From an uncultured Oscillospiraceae bacterium (GTDB lineage: Bacteria; Bacillota; Clostridia; Oscillospirales; Ruminococcaceae): a stretch of 64,000 nucleotides of DNA. The notes beneath the pieces are model-generated. The model did not search any database and had not been told where the DNA came from. It saw only the letters and a program-made list of their open reading frames with translations. Shown here piece after piece: positions 16,728-24,031 of this stretch; the stretch's first letter is position 1; each line of letters opens with the position of its first letter. A program made the position numbers and the translations under genes. The stretch spans positions 1-64,000 of the forward strand of contig CAKSEO010000004.1 in assembly GCA_934446565.1 (NCBI GenBank), written 5' to 3'.

Positions 16728-17762
16728 TCACTCTTTTTTGCTTTTGATTTCCGACAGTGGATTGCGGTTCATTGCATTTTCAAGCTGTTCATTAGAAATA
16801 TGGGTATATATCTGAGTTGTGTTCAGGTTTTCGTGTCCCAGTACTTCTTTAAGAACACGCACATCGACGCCATTCTGGTACATTAGTGTCGCGGCGGTAT
16901 GTCTTAGCTTGTGAACAGATAATCCTCGATTGTCTAGTCCGCTTGCTTTAAGGCATTCTTCAACGATTTGCTGAACCCTTCGGTTGGATATTCTCGTATT
17001 TCGTCGGCTCAGAAAAAGAGCGTCTGTTTTTGCAGTCATATTACGATTGCCGGCTGCTACGCGTTTTTCGTTATCAGTCTCAGAAAGATCAAGATAGTCA
17101 TTGTAAGCATTAACGCATGCGTCATTAAGGTAAATTATACGTTCCTTGCTTCCTTTTCCGATCACTTTTAAAGTCCATATCACATGGCCATCCTTGTCAT
17201 GTGTCGAACGAATATCGTCCATATTTATTCCTACAAGTTCGCTCAAACGCATTCCGCAATTCAGGAAAAATGTAATGATACAATAGTCGCGTTTCTGGTC
17301 TGCGGTTTCGATGTTTGACAACATATCGACTGATTCCTCAAGGGTCATGTATTTGGGCAGCGCGGCTTTGGGAGTAGGCAGTTCGAGGTTAGCCAATGGA
17401 CTTACACTGAATAAAGCCTTATTATTCGTAAGGTACTTGAAAAACTGCCTAAGAGCAACGCCTTTACGGTATCTAGCTTTAGGGTGATTATCTTTCTCAT
17501 TTTTCGTGAATATCAGAAAATCCTGAGCCATCATAAGGTCAACTGACTTGATGTCTGATTCCGTAATGTCTGAAATACTTATTTTGTTGAATTCACTTGG
17601 GTCGTCAGAAGCTCTGCCGTTTTTTATTTTATAAAAACGAAAAAAAGATTTCAGGTCGGTATAATAATTTAATACCGTCAGCTCAGAACGATTTTTCACG
17701 ATCTGCAAATAAACAAGATAATCTTTCAGTAGCTTTGGTGCGTCATCATATGTATTTTTCAT
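16728..17762 (-). CDS. Tyrosine site-specific recombinase (XerC/D-like integrase)
   Basis: The 344-residue protein has an N-terminal SAM-like core-binding domain (about 8-115) and a C-terminal catalytic domain. Visible active-site residues are Arg in GMRLSEL, Lys in GKGSKER, HKLRH, His in LGHEN and the nucleophile Tyr in TTQIYTH. All are intact. The ATG at 17760-17762 is favoured, with GAGAGGG about 8 nt upstream; a TTG 18 nt upstream is an alternative. Immediately upstream of its start lies a 13-6-13 palindrome that is also one prophage boundary. It could be the prophage's integrase or a resident Xer-type recombinase that the phage exploits. Confidence 0.9.
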   Translation of the reverse strand: MKNTYDDAPKLLKDYLVYLQIVKNRSELTVLNYYTDLKSFFRFYKIKNGRASDDPSEFNKISISDITESDIKSVDLMMAQDFLIFTKNEKDNHPKARYRKGVALRQFFKYLTNNKALFSVSPLANLELPTPKAALPKYMTLEESVDMLSNIETADQKRDYCIITFFLNCGMRLSELVGINMDDIRSTHDKDGHVIWTLKVIGKGSKERIIYLNDACVNAYNDYLDLSETDNEKRVAAGNRNMTAKTDALFLSRRNTRISNRRVQQIVEECLKASGLDNRGLSVHKLRHTAATLMYQNGVDVRVLKEVLGHENLNTTQIYTHISNEQLENAMNRNPLSEIKSKKE

Positions 17763-17777
17763 TCTTTTGCCCTCTCT

Positions 17778-17809
17778 CAATTGCGTAAAATTTCTCTTTT
17801 ACGCAATTG
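17778..17809. other. Recombination core (attL-like), 13-6-13 palindrome
   Basis: CAATTGCGTAAAA and TTTTACGCAATTG are perfect inverted arms around the 6-bp spacer TTTCTC. The spacer and right arm recur at 26213-26228, but the left arm does not: there it is replaced by unrelated sequence ending GTAGTGAAA. This is what a strand exchange inside the 6-bp spacer would leave. The arm/spacer geometry is that of tyrosine recombinase core sites. Confidence 0.65.
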
Positions 17810-18140
17810 CGCGTATTTTTATGTAACTCTTTTTTGTTACATTATACCACAGTTCCCCCGGGATTTCAAGTCAATCCCGTTTACCTCCGTGAGTGTTACG
17901 CCTGATGTACTGCTGAACGAACTCCAGATTCTCACCATGACGAATCTCCCGAACGAGTCGCCGGAACATATTCGGCAGCCACTTAACAACCAGGTCGCAG
18001 CACTCAATATAATGCGCGCAGACTTCGCAGCCGTCGAACTTCGGACAGCTTGCGCAAGGCGGACGAGGATAAACCGGACTAGTTGCCGGACATTCCTGAT
18101 AATATTTGCACTCCCAATAATCACACGTCAACGCGATACC
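17788..18140. repeat. Left 353-bp direct repeat of the prophage
   Basis: This matches 26210-26563 with roughly ten differences and one indel. It contains the recombination spacer, one arm and the whole 86-residue cysteine-rich gene. Confidence 0.9.
17871..18131 (-). CDS. Cysteine-rich small protein of the prophage, copy 1
   Basis: The 86-residue product has 10 cysteines in its first half (CDYWECKYYQEC, CASCPKFDGCEVC, ECC) and a basic C-terminal helix. The spacing suggests metal or Fe-S binding. A similar CxxC cluster ends the Rep protein upstream (CPMFAECKRKYP, PCNGC). It overlaps the preceding 124-residue gene by 11 nt. A near-identical copy lies at 26294-26554. I recognise no family. Confidence 0.65.
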   Translation of the reverse strand: MTCDYWECKYYQECPATSPVYPRPPCASCPKFDGCEVCAHYIECCDLVVKWLPNMFRRLVREIRHGENLEFVQQYIRRNTHGGKRD

Positions 18141-18495
18141 CCCTATATTTCAAGCTATCAGGACGAGCCCACCAGCGCCGAACACGCTCATACATGCTAT
18201 GACTATACACGAGCTTGCCAGCCTTAGCCGCCTGGGTGAATGAACCATGTGAGGAATTATCCTTATAGACCACATACAGGAACGCTAATACAAATTCCTG
18301 CTCGTCCTCGACCTGGAATTTATACGGGAAGTCCGCGCCCTGGGAGCCGACCAATACGACCCCATCACGGGAACGGTGCTCATACATGCTATGGAGCAGT
18401 TCTCCTGACCAGGTGGGGCGAAATATCGGAGCACTGCGGCGAGGTAACGCCGGAGTTCGTCCAAGCTCATACACAAACATTCTATTCTTGTTCAC
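18121..18495 (-). CDS. Hypothetical prophage protein, coupled to rep
   Basis: The 124-residue product starts at a GTG whose last bases overlap the rep stop (GTGA), so it is translationally coupled. An ATG 5 codons in is an alternative. It is basic, aromatic-rich and has no membrane segment. I recognise no family. It is missing beside the second copy of the cysteine-rich gene, so the right-hand repeat is only a partial copy. Confidence 0.6.
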   Translation of the reverse strand: MNKNRMFVYELGRTPALPRRSAPIFRPTWSGELLHSMYEHRSRDGVVLVGSQGADFPYKFQVEDEQEFVLAFLYVVYKDNSSHGSFTQAAKAGKLVYSHSMYERVRRWWARPDSLKYRGYRVDV

Positions 18496-19454
18496 TCTGA
18501 TTCCTCCATCTCTGTAGCAAGCTTAACACATTCATCAAGCGCAGATTCAAGATTATTCGGACAGCCGTTGCAGGGCGGGTATTTCCTATCCGGATACTTC
18601 CTCTTGCACTCCGCGAACATCGGGCATTTAGGTTCGTCAGCCAGATACATAAAGCTGCTTTCATACTTGAACTGAAGATTGTCGTTGAACGCAAGAGGCT
18701 GGAACACCTGGGCATTAACCTCGCTGAAATCCGTATCCGTAAGAATCACATGCGGCTCGCGCTGTATGTTCTTCGAACTCCAGAAGTATTTCCCGAATAT
18801 CTTGTCACTGCCTTTGGTTATGTATTTTGTAACATAATTCGCGACCCTGATTTTCTGGTCGTCCAGAGGAATAGCCGTTGTAAAGCCGTAGCGCCACTCG
18901 GGGCAATTGTAAATCACCTTACCGGACTTTGTGCGCTTACCGCTGTCCACAAAATTGAACACATCGTTTATGAGCGCATGCGCGTGTATACGTCCGCTTT
19001 TGTGATATTCAGGGATAAGGACGTATTGCAGCCCCTTGCGCTTTACTTGGTCTTTAAGCCACTGATTAAGCTTTTTCCGGACTATATCGACATCAAAGCT
19101 ATCGAATTTCTCCGGGTCAATGGTTATCGTCAAAAAATGCGTAAAGTTGTTCATGATAACTATATCACGAACCCGGTCACGATGTAACCGTATCATTTCA
19201 TTTGTCCTGTCCCTGATGGACTTTTCTCTCTCGTTCCGCTCTACCCTGCACCGCGCTAAATCGTCAGTTTCTGGAATATCGGCTATTACTTTGGCTTTGA
19301 CTGTGTCTTTGCTGTCCTCACGTTTTTCCGCGCCGCTGTCCTTAAATATCGCCTGTTTGCAGTATGTTATATTGGTGCTCCCATCTGGATAAACCTTGAT
19401 TTTCGTGTTATGGTGTACCGCACTCTCTGACAAGGAAAATTTACTTATAGGCAT
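18492..19454 (-). CDS. HUH-family rolling-circle replication initiator
   Basis: The 320-residue protein matches the pII/RepA type of endonuclease that nicks the replicative form of filamentous phages and RCR plasmids. Seen: an upstream strand motif FLTITIDPEKF (about 107-117), the metal-binding HUH motif IHAHALI (His157, His159) and the nucleophile motif YVTKYITK (Tyr207 and Tyr211, two tyrosines). The C terminus carries a cysteine cluster that may bind metal. AAGGAA lies upstream of the ATG. The long hairpin at 19540-19620 just upstream is a candidate for its origin or for the packaging signal. Confidence 0.85.
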   Translation of the reverse strand: MPISKFSLSESAVHHNTKIKVYPDGSTNITYCKQAIFKDSGAEKREDSKDTVKAKVIADIPETDDLARCRVERNEREKSIRDRTNEMIRLHRDRVRDIVIMNNFTHFLTITIDPEKFDSFDVDIVRKKLNQWLKDQVKRKGLQYVLIPEYHKSGRIHAHALINDVFNFVDSGKRTKSGKVIYNCPEWRYGFTTAIPLDDQKIRVANYVTKYITKGSDKIFGKYFWSSKNIQREPHVILTDTDFSEVNAQVFQPLAFNDNLQFKYESSFMYLADEPKCPMFAECKRKYPDRKYPPCNGCPNNLESALDECVKLATEMEESE

Positions 19455-19539
19455 TGTATTGATTTCCTTATCTATTTATTTTTTTTGTTTGCGCTGCCGC
19501 GCAATTTTCTGCCACCATTTCATGGCTAATATCAAGTAT

Positions 19540-19620
19540 AAGGAAGCGACCGCTTTTTTCGTCGCCCTCGTCGCGCTGGCGCGCTCCGAGGAGCGCCGAA
19601 AAAAGGCGGGTCACTTCCTT
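19540..19620. other. Long imperfect hairpin: candidate packaging signal or origin
   Basis: The arms (19540-19561 and 19597-19620) pair almost completely: AAGGAAGCGACC and CTTTTTTCG against CGAAAAAAG and GGTCACTTCCTT. The loop of ~35 nt is very GC-rich and contains GCGCTCC-GAGGAGCGC. It sits between the ATPase gene (whose stop it overlaps) and rep. In Ff phages an imperfect hairpin of this size is the packaging signal. Confidence 0.6.
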
Positions 19621-20507
19621 GTTTTCTTTTGATTATCAACCATAATTAATGGAGCTGGGTCATTGTCAGCTGTGTACTGCTCTGACCTGGGTTTGAATCC
19701 TTTCATTGAAAGACGTTTGATTTTTGCATAGGTATCAAAACAATCTCTTAACTCATCATCATGAACGAAGAAATATGTTTTGATTCCTCTAAGCTTGATT
19801 ATCTCGCCTGTGTCGGTAATTCGGGGCTTGTATACCCTACATATCGTCAAACACCCTGCAAGCGTTATAGGCTTGATTATATAGTGTGTCTGCTGTCTTA
19901 TATCCTTAGCTATTCTATCAAAGCGCTGTGCAGTTCCAATTATAAGGGAAAATTGCTTGCGTTGCTGAGACACCTCAGACAACATTTCTGGTGGAAAGTA
20001 TTGACTTTCCTTATTGTTGAACCAACTATGTATTTCGTCCAGAAACTTGATACACCCGAGCGAGCCGTTGTTGCTGAATATAATATCGTCAGGGCTCGTT
20101 ATATCGCCGTCAGCAAACGACAGGGGCGTATTAGACAGTATCTTGACATGCGGGTACTTGTCTTTCATACAACGCAGGAGATGAGCCGCGCAGGTCGTTT
20201 TTCCCGCGCCTTGTTCGCCAACAATCATGACAATGCCGCAGTGCGGGAACGCGTCCGGGTCTTTATTGAGCATGTCCAGAACTACCCGTTTCGGGAAGTC
20301 CTTGAATAGCCGGACGAATATATTACGACGTCTTACGGTCGGGGTATACTTCCGCTGCTTGAACTTCATACCCTTGTGTCTGTAGTAAATAAGGTGTATA
20401 GCTCCGCTGATGAGGAACGGCAGAGCGATAATGCCACCGATGATAAGCAGCCACTTCAGAAGCCCCAGGATAAATTGCAGAGCCATGATAAAAAGATTGC
20501 TGAGCAT
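19611..20507 (-). CDS. Zot-like / pI phage assembly ATPase
   Basis: In filamentous phages pI/Zot is the inner-membrane ATPase that drives virion extrusion. The 298-residue product has an N-terminal membrane helix (about 14-42), Walker A GEQGAGKTT (97-105) and Walker B CIKFLDEIHSW (152-162), with SQQRKQ and GTAQRFDRIAKDIRQQ further on as in Zot-domain proteins. Most characterised homologues have the membrane helix after the ATPase; here it is before. The C terminus overlaps the long hairpin. AGGTT precedes the ATG. Confidence 0.85.
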   Translation of the reverse strand: MLSNLFIMALQFILGLLKWLLIIGGIIALPFLISGAIHLIYYRHKGMKFKQRKYTPTVRRRNIFVRLFKDFPKRVVLDMLNKDPDAFPHCGIVMIVGEQGAGKTTCAAHLLRCMKDKYPHVKILSNTPLSFADGDITSPDDIIFSNNGSLGCIKFLDEIHSWFNNKESQYFPPEMLSEVSQQRKQFSLIIGTAQRFDRIAKDIRQQTHYIIKPITLAGCLTICRVYKPRITDTGEIIKLRGIKTYFFVHDDELRDCFDTYAKIKRLSMKGFKPRSEQYTADNDPAPLIMVDNQKKTRK

Positions 20508-20510
20508 GTT

Positions 20511-20774
20511 TTAACCTCCAATCAAAGGTATAAAGGACTTGATACGCAGAATAATAGCCAGGATGAGCCGGAAAGCCCATATCGAAAGCGTACACCAGAG
20601 CAGCGGGAACAGCGAACCAAACGGTATAAGGCAGCCAAGCCCGGTAAATATCTGAATAAGGACAGTTTTAACGCTAGACCACTGCTCAATGAATCCGGTA
20701 TCGAAACTAGGGAGCAGATTCAGAAAGAACATTGCAGAATTAATGATATTGCCGTAGAGCGTTTCGAAAATCAT
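20511..20774 (-). CDS. Small membrane protein in the pVI position
   Basis: The 87-residue product has two or three hydrophobic segments (about 10-24, 36-60, 62-80) and little else. Its start overlaps the stop of the pIII-like gene (TAATG), and it precedes the Zot gene by 3 nt. That is the place of gVI, the minor coat protein at the pIII end, in Ff-type genomes. The assignment rests on position and hydrophobicity. Confidence 0.6.
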   Translation of the reverse strand: MIFETLYGNIINSAMFFLNLLPSFDTGFIEQWSSVKTVLIQIFTGLGCLIPFGSLFPLLWCTLSIWAFRLILAIILRIKSFIPLIGG

Positions 20775-21907
20775 TATAAATCACCACCTTTCCCTTTCCT
20801 CGGAGGATTAACAGAGGTATACACACTACCGCTCATATCCATAACGTTCCCTATCAGGGTAGGCAGGTATTTCATCAGATTGACAAAGTAGATAGCATAG
20901 ATAAATACACAGGCGATAAGGCGAACATATGAAAGCGGCTCAGCGTACATACTGAAATCAAGAATAGTAAGCTTCATACGCTTCCCGAAGAAAGTCAAAT
21001 CTATAGTCCACTTAGGATATATCAATTTATCTTCTTTGTCCGGGAACTCAAGCTCAGGACCATCGGAATCAGATTTAGAACCAGGAAGCCTATAATTAGG
21101 CTGAATCTCATCAGCATAAACAAAATTGCCCTCGACTATATCTACAAACAAGCTTTTGAATATACTTTGAAAATCGTTGACGAAAGGCAGCTTCTCGTCA
21201 AAGGTATCTTGCAGCTGGGTATTATAGTTATTAATAACCTCCTGGTCCGCAACAAAGACATTCGTTATTGCAGTCTCGACAGAGGTAGTTATATTAGTAA
21301 TGAAGTCCGGAAAATCTATATTCCAGAAGTTGTTTGTAGTATCGCCTGAGCCGCCAGAACCGCCGGAATCATCGCCGGGGATAATGTAATTGTTAGTTAT
21401 GTAGTTGTTGATGGTCGTTGACCTGCCGTCTGTGGGGTCAGTGATAGGATAGTTGTAGATGGTGTCGCCATTGATAGTAATAGTGTAGTCATCCGGCAGC
21501 CTGCTATAATCAAGACCAGTTTCGTTGCCGAACAGCGTAAAAGGCTCAGAGCTGCATATAAAGCCCCAGTCATCATTAACATTAACGTTAGGCGTAAAAT
21601 TAACAGCCCTCAACATGTAATACATCTTAGTGTCTGACTTGACATAGTTTGTATTTATCATATCATCATAGGAAACATTGCCTTGATACTTTTCGTTTTT
21701 ATTTCCTAAATAATCATCCATTTTTTTGAATACATCAAATTCAACATTATTTTGATGAGGCATTCCAGTACTAAAAAAAAGACCAATAAAAGGATATTCA
21801 GTGATATTACTCCACTTGTTCTCAGACGCCGACTTTAACTCGTTCGTTTTTAAAAGGTAACGGTCTTTATGTATTATAACGTCACCATCTGTTTTAGTGG
21901 TATACAC
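20774..21907 (-). CDS. pIII-like adsorption protein (possible 5' frameshift)
   Basis: The 377-residue frame has a large hydrophilic, Asn/Thr-rich ectodomain, a glycine/serine-rich linker (GDDSGGSGGSGD, about 185-196) and a C-terminal hydrophobic anchor near 330-355 followed by a basic tail (PPRKGKGG). This is the layout of pIII adsorption proteins. The first start available is a GTG at 21905-21907, giving no signal peptide. The same frame stays open upstream and encodes FYFLVFYTDDTLGTYYSSEYFKV-type residues in pieces with no start codon. A signal-peptide-like segment lies in the overlapping frame of the upstream gene. A frameshift near 21937 would join them. Confidence 0.6.
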   Translation of the reverse strand: MYTTKTDGDVIIHKDRYLLKTNELKSASENKWSNITEYPFIGLFFSTGMPHQNNVEFDVFKKMDDYLGNKNEKYQGNVSYDDMINTNYVKSDTKMYYMLRAVNFTPNVNVNDDWGFICSSEPFTLFGNETGLDYSRLPDDYTITINGDTIYNYPITDPTDGRSTTINNYITNNYIIPGDDSGGSGGSGDTTNNFWNIDFPDFITNITTSVETAITNVFVADQEVINNYNTQLQDTFDEKLPFVNDFQSIFKSLFVDIVEGNFVYADEIQPNYRLPGSKSDSDGPELEFPDKEDKLIYPKWTIDLTFFGKRMKLTILDFSMYAEPLSYVRLIACVFIYAIYFVNLMKYLPTLIGNVMDMSGSVYTSVNPPRKGKGGDL

Positions 21908-21936
21908 CTTGAAGTATTCAGAGGAATAATAAGTGC

Positions 21937-22185
21937 CTAGAGTATCATCAGTGTAGAAAACAAGAAAGTAAAAGGAATGGTTATCATTTCGCCGAAGATA
22001 CGCAAAATGTCCTCGCGAGTGTTCTTGACTTTTACTACGGGCTTTTTCGGATTCGAGATAACGAAGCCGACCGCCGCAGGCTTACCAAAGGTCATGAGAA
22101 GATTGTTGTAGTTTATGTTCTTTCCGGTCTTTTCATCGGTGAAGTTTCCGGCGCGTACCTCTGCGCCTAAAAATAATTCTGGCAT
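21937..22185 (-). CDS. pV-like single-stranded DNA-binding protein candidate
   Basis: The 82-residue product begins LFLGAEVRAGNFTDEKTG and continues with strand-like segments (NLLMTFG, AVGFVI, PVVKVK), compatible with the small OB/pV-type ssDNA-binding proteins of inoviruses. The last 16 residues (MITIPFTFLFSTLMIL) are strongly hydrophobic and look like a signal peptide, odd for such a protein; see the frameshift note on the pIII-like gene. AAGGAGG lies upstream of the ATG. Confidence 0.5.
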   Translation of the reverse strand: MPELFLGAEVRAGNFTDEKTGKNINYNNLLMTFGKPAAVGFVISNPKKPVVKVKNTREDILRIFGEMITIPFTFLFSTLMIL

Positions 22186-22313
22186 TTGTTTTTTCCTCCT
22201 TAAATATTTTCGTTATATGCCAAGGTAACTTGTGCCCGTCTGGGCTGGCCGCGGTTTTATTTATACTCGCAACCGCTAAACGAGCTAGGGAGTGAGAGAG
22301 GTAGACTATATAA
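22186..22313. other. Prophage intergenic region with conserved hairpin
   Basis: It holds the hairpin GCGGTT(22251-22256)...AACCGC(22271-22276), followed by CTAAACGA. A second version with a compensatory pair change is at 23868-23898. Confidence 0.55.
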
Positions 22314-23099
22314 TCAATCCGAATGAGGTTCGGAACTGGACTTCAAAGCCTTGATTTCAGCTTTAAGCTTGCGATTTTCAGAGCGTATTTTTTTTAACTG
22401 TTCTTTCAATTCGTCAATGTCCTGTAAAGCCTTATCACGTTCAGCGGTCATATCTACCAACTTCACATTCAAGTGTTTGTTTGTGATACGTTCAGATGAA
22501 TATTTAGTATTTAAATCCGCATAATCACATTTAAGGTTTTCAAACTCGCGATTAGTTTCAGCAGCCGGAACAGCTACAGGCTCATCAGGATGAATCACTA
22601 TTTCAGCCGGAGCAGATTCAGAGACCTCAGTAGATTCATTTTCCAAACGTTTGGAATCTGTCTTTAATCGCTTGATTTCCCGAGCACTCATTTCCGGAGT
22701 AGCCTGCTCCCGCTGCTTATCTGACAGCGAAAGCATTGCAACTAACTGCGAATAGCTCCAGTTTTTGACGACGTTGAAAAATTCATTAAAGCCTACATAC
22801 TGGGCTTTTGCCTTTAACTTATGCATACCAACGGTAAAAGACCGCTTTTCTGCAAACTGCTCAACTATGTTGATGAAATTGTAGGTGGTAGACTTTTTGA
22901 AACCGAAATTCGCCTGACAGCAATCAACGATGTTGTCGAAATGCTTTTTGTAGTAGCCGAAGTAGTTCAGCTCATACACGTAGTACGCGATATGAAACCA
23001 ATTATCGGCAGCACGTTCTACTTCCTTGCGAATCTTTTCAATATAGCTGATGAACATTTCTTCATCAGTATCAGCAGGTTTTATTACCTCTGTTGACAT
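22314..23099 (-). CDS. Prophage protein with N-terminal helical domain and C-terminal coiled coil
   Basis: The 261-residue product has an N-terminal aromatic-rich helical region (about 12-130: FHIAYYVYELNYFGYYKKHF, then FGFKKSTTYNFINIVEQF, which could be a helix-turn-helix). A low-complexity linker follows, then a heptad-rich coiled coil from about 185 to 255. Similar proteins sit on small plasmids and phages, possibly in copy control or partition. Its start carries the shared ATCATCTGTGGAGG motif. A perfect 16-bp palindrome lies within the gene at 22641-22656. Confidence 0.6.
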   Translation of the reverse strand: MSTEVIKPADTDEEMFISYIEKIRKEVERAADNWFHIAYYVYELNYFGYYKKHFDNIVDCCQANFGFKKSTTYNFINIVEQFAEKRSFTVGMHKLKAKAQYVGFNEFFNVVKNWSYSQLVAMLSLSDKQREQATPEMSAREIKRLKTDSKRLENESTEVSESAPAEIVIHPDEPVAVPAAETNREFENLKCDYADLNTKYSSERITNKHLNVKLVDMTAERDKALQDIDELKEQLKKIRSENRKLKAEIKALKSSSEPHSD

Positions 23100-23109
23100 T
23101 GTTTCATCT

Positions 23110-23123
23110 CCTCCACAGATGAT
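23110..23123 (-). promoter_or_regulatory. Shared translation-start motif, copy 1
   Basis: ATCATCTGTGGAGG (minus strand) ends in the Shine-Dalgarno of the coiled-coil gene. Identical 14-mers precede the two genes at 23398 and 23638. Confidence 0.65.
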
Positions 23124-23161
23124 TGCGTCCGTCTGGACTGCCGAGACTATTTAACGCCATA

Positions 23162-23398
23162 TCATGACATGTTATCTATTGAATCGCTCAACGCTTTTCC
23201 GAGAATAACGCGCTTTGACACGCGACCGCCCATTGCTACATACTTAGCATAGAGCTCGTCAATGCACTGCTCACACGGGTAATCTTCGCCGATTTCCTCA
23301 TTGAAAAACTTATTGTAGATTTTCACCGCTTCATCATGCATTTCTTTTTCCAGCCGTGCCAAGCAATTAACATCCTCTGCTTTCAGTTCTAAGCTCAT
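23162..23398 (-). CDS. Small acidic prophage protein
   Basis: The 78-residue product is helical and acidic in its first half (EAVKIYNKFFNEEIGEDYP), has one CxxC-like pair (CEQC) and a basic C terminus. I recognise no family. It carries the shared leader motif (23409-23422) and lies 63 nt before the coiled-coil gene on the same strand. Confidence 0.55.
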   Translation of the reverse strand: MSLELKAEDVNCLARLEKEMHDEAVKIYNKFFNEEIGEDYPCEQCIDELYAKYVAMGGRVSKRVILGKALSDSIDNMS

Positions 23399-23408
23399 TT
23401 TATCACCA

Positions 23409-23422
23409 CCTCCACAGATGAT
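23409..23422 (-). promoter_or_regulatory. Shared translation-start motif, copy 2
   Basis: Identical ATCATCTGTGGAGG 11 nt before the ATG of the 78-residue gene. Confidence 0.65.
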
Positions 23423-23425
23423 TTT

Positions 23426-23638
23426 TTAAGGCGGGAATTTTAACCCCCGCTGTCTGGCAAGACTGCTATAGCGGTTCACCCAGGTGTCTACACGTATGCG
23501 CACATCTCTCAAACGCATATTACCTATACCAAAGTAAACCGTATCCGGTAAATAATTCATCTCTGATAATTTTTTCTGTGCGCACTGAAAGACGAACAGC
23601 ATGAATAATATGCGGTTATCCTTTTGAGATTCCGTCAT
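23426..23638 (-). CDS. Small basic prophage protein
   Basis: The 70-residue product (MTESQKDNRILFMLFVFQCA...) has one short hydrophobic stretch (ILFMLFVFQC) and a basic C-terminal half. I recognise no family. It is the first of three genes sharing the same leader motif. Confidence 0.5.
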   Translation of the reverse strand: MTESQKDNRILFMLFVFQCAQKKLSEMNYLPDTVYFGIGNMRLRDVRIRVDTWVNRYSSLARQRGLKFPP

Positions 23639-23648
23639 TTTACCACCT

Positions 23649-23662
23649 CCTCCACAGATGAT
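23649..23662 (-). promoter_or_regulatory. Shared translation-start motif, copy 3
   Basis: Identical ATCATCTGTGGAGG 10 nt before the ATG of the 70-residue gene. Confidence 0.65.
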
Positions 23663-23901
23663 ATATATTTCACCGAACTGCCGGAGCAGTCGGGCGTTTG
23701 TCTTGTAGCCCAGCTTTAGCGGCTGTATTTACAAGGTTATTACGGTTCAGAGTGGAGGTCTTTACCTACCTCGCTTTGCTGGGCTACGCAAACAACCTAT
23801 TTTCCGGCTTAGCACTCGCACCTACTGCGGGTTTCAGCTTTTCCGGTTTACCCTTTCGGGTTGGTAATGGTTTTATTTCATTCGCAACCACTAAACGAAA
23901 T
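23663..23901. other. Hairpin-rich prophage intergenic region
   Basis: No convincing gene. TAGCCCAGC (23706-23714) pairs perfectly with GCTGGGCTA (23778-23786). Further on, TGGTT (23868-23872) pairs with AACCA (23886-23890), followed by CTAAACGA. This is a candidate origin or regulatory region. Confidence 0.5.
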
Positions 23902-24000
23902 TCAACGCCTATTCATATTACTGTCAATTGAAAAAATCAAATCAAGTAACACAGTACAAAAAGCAACTTTCATGAGTATACACAATAATTCTGAATTCAT
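23902..24000 (-). CDS. 32-residue hydrophobic protein (pVII/pIX-sized)
   Basis: A GGAGGT site 7-8 nt upstream of the ATG at 23998-24000 opens a 32-codon frame, MNSELLCILMKVAFCTVLLD and then a polar, basic tail ending NRR. It has one membrane span. Ff minor coat proteins pVII and pIX are 33 and 32 residues with one span, so size and topology fit. It follows the 73-residue membrane protein by 31 nt. Confidence 0.5.
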   Translation of the reverse strand: MNSELLCILMKVAFCTVLLDLIFSIDSNMNRR

Positions 24001-24031
24001 AAATTCTTTACCTCCACTAAAAGAATTATGT

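Noticed and set aside
17778..17809. Chromosomal dif site
   Set aside because: The arms do not resemble the known Firmicutes dif consensus. I call it a recombination core only.
23698..23931. A 77-codon plus-strand frame in the prophage intergenic region
   Set aside because: It runs through the inverted repeats and opposite the 32-residue gene; no ribosome-binding site.
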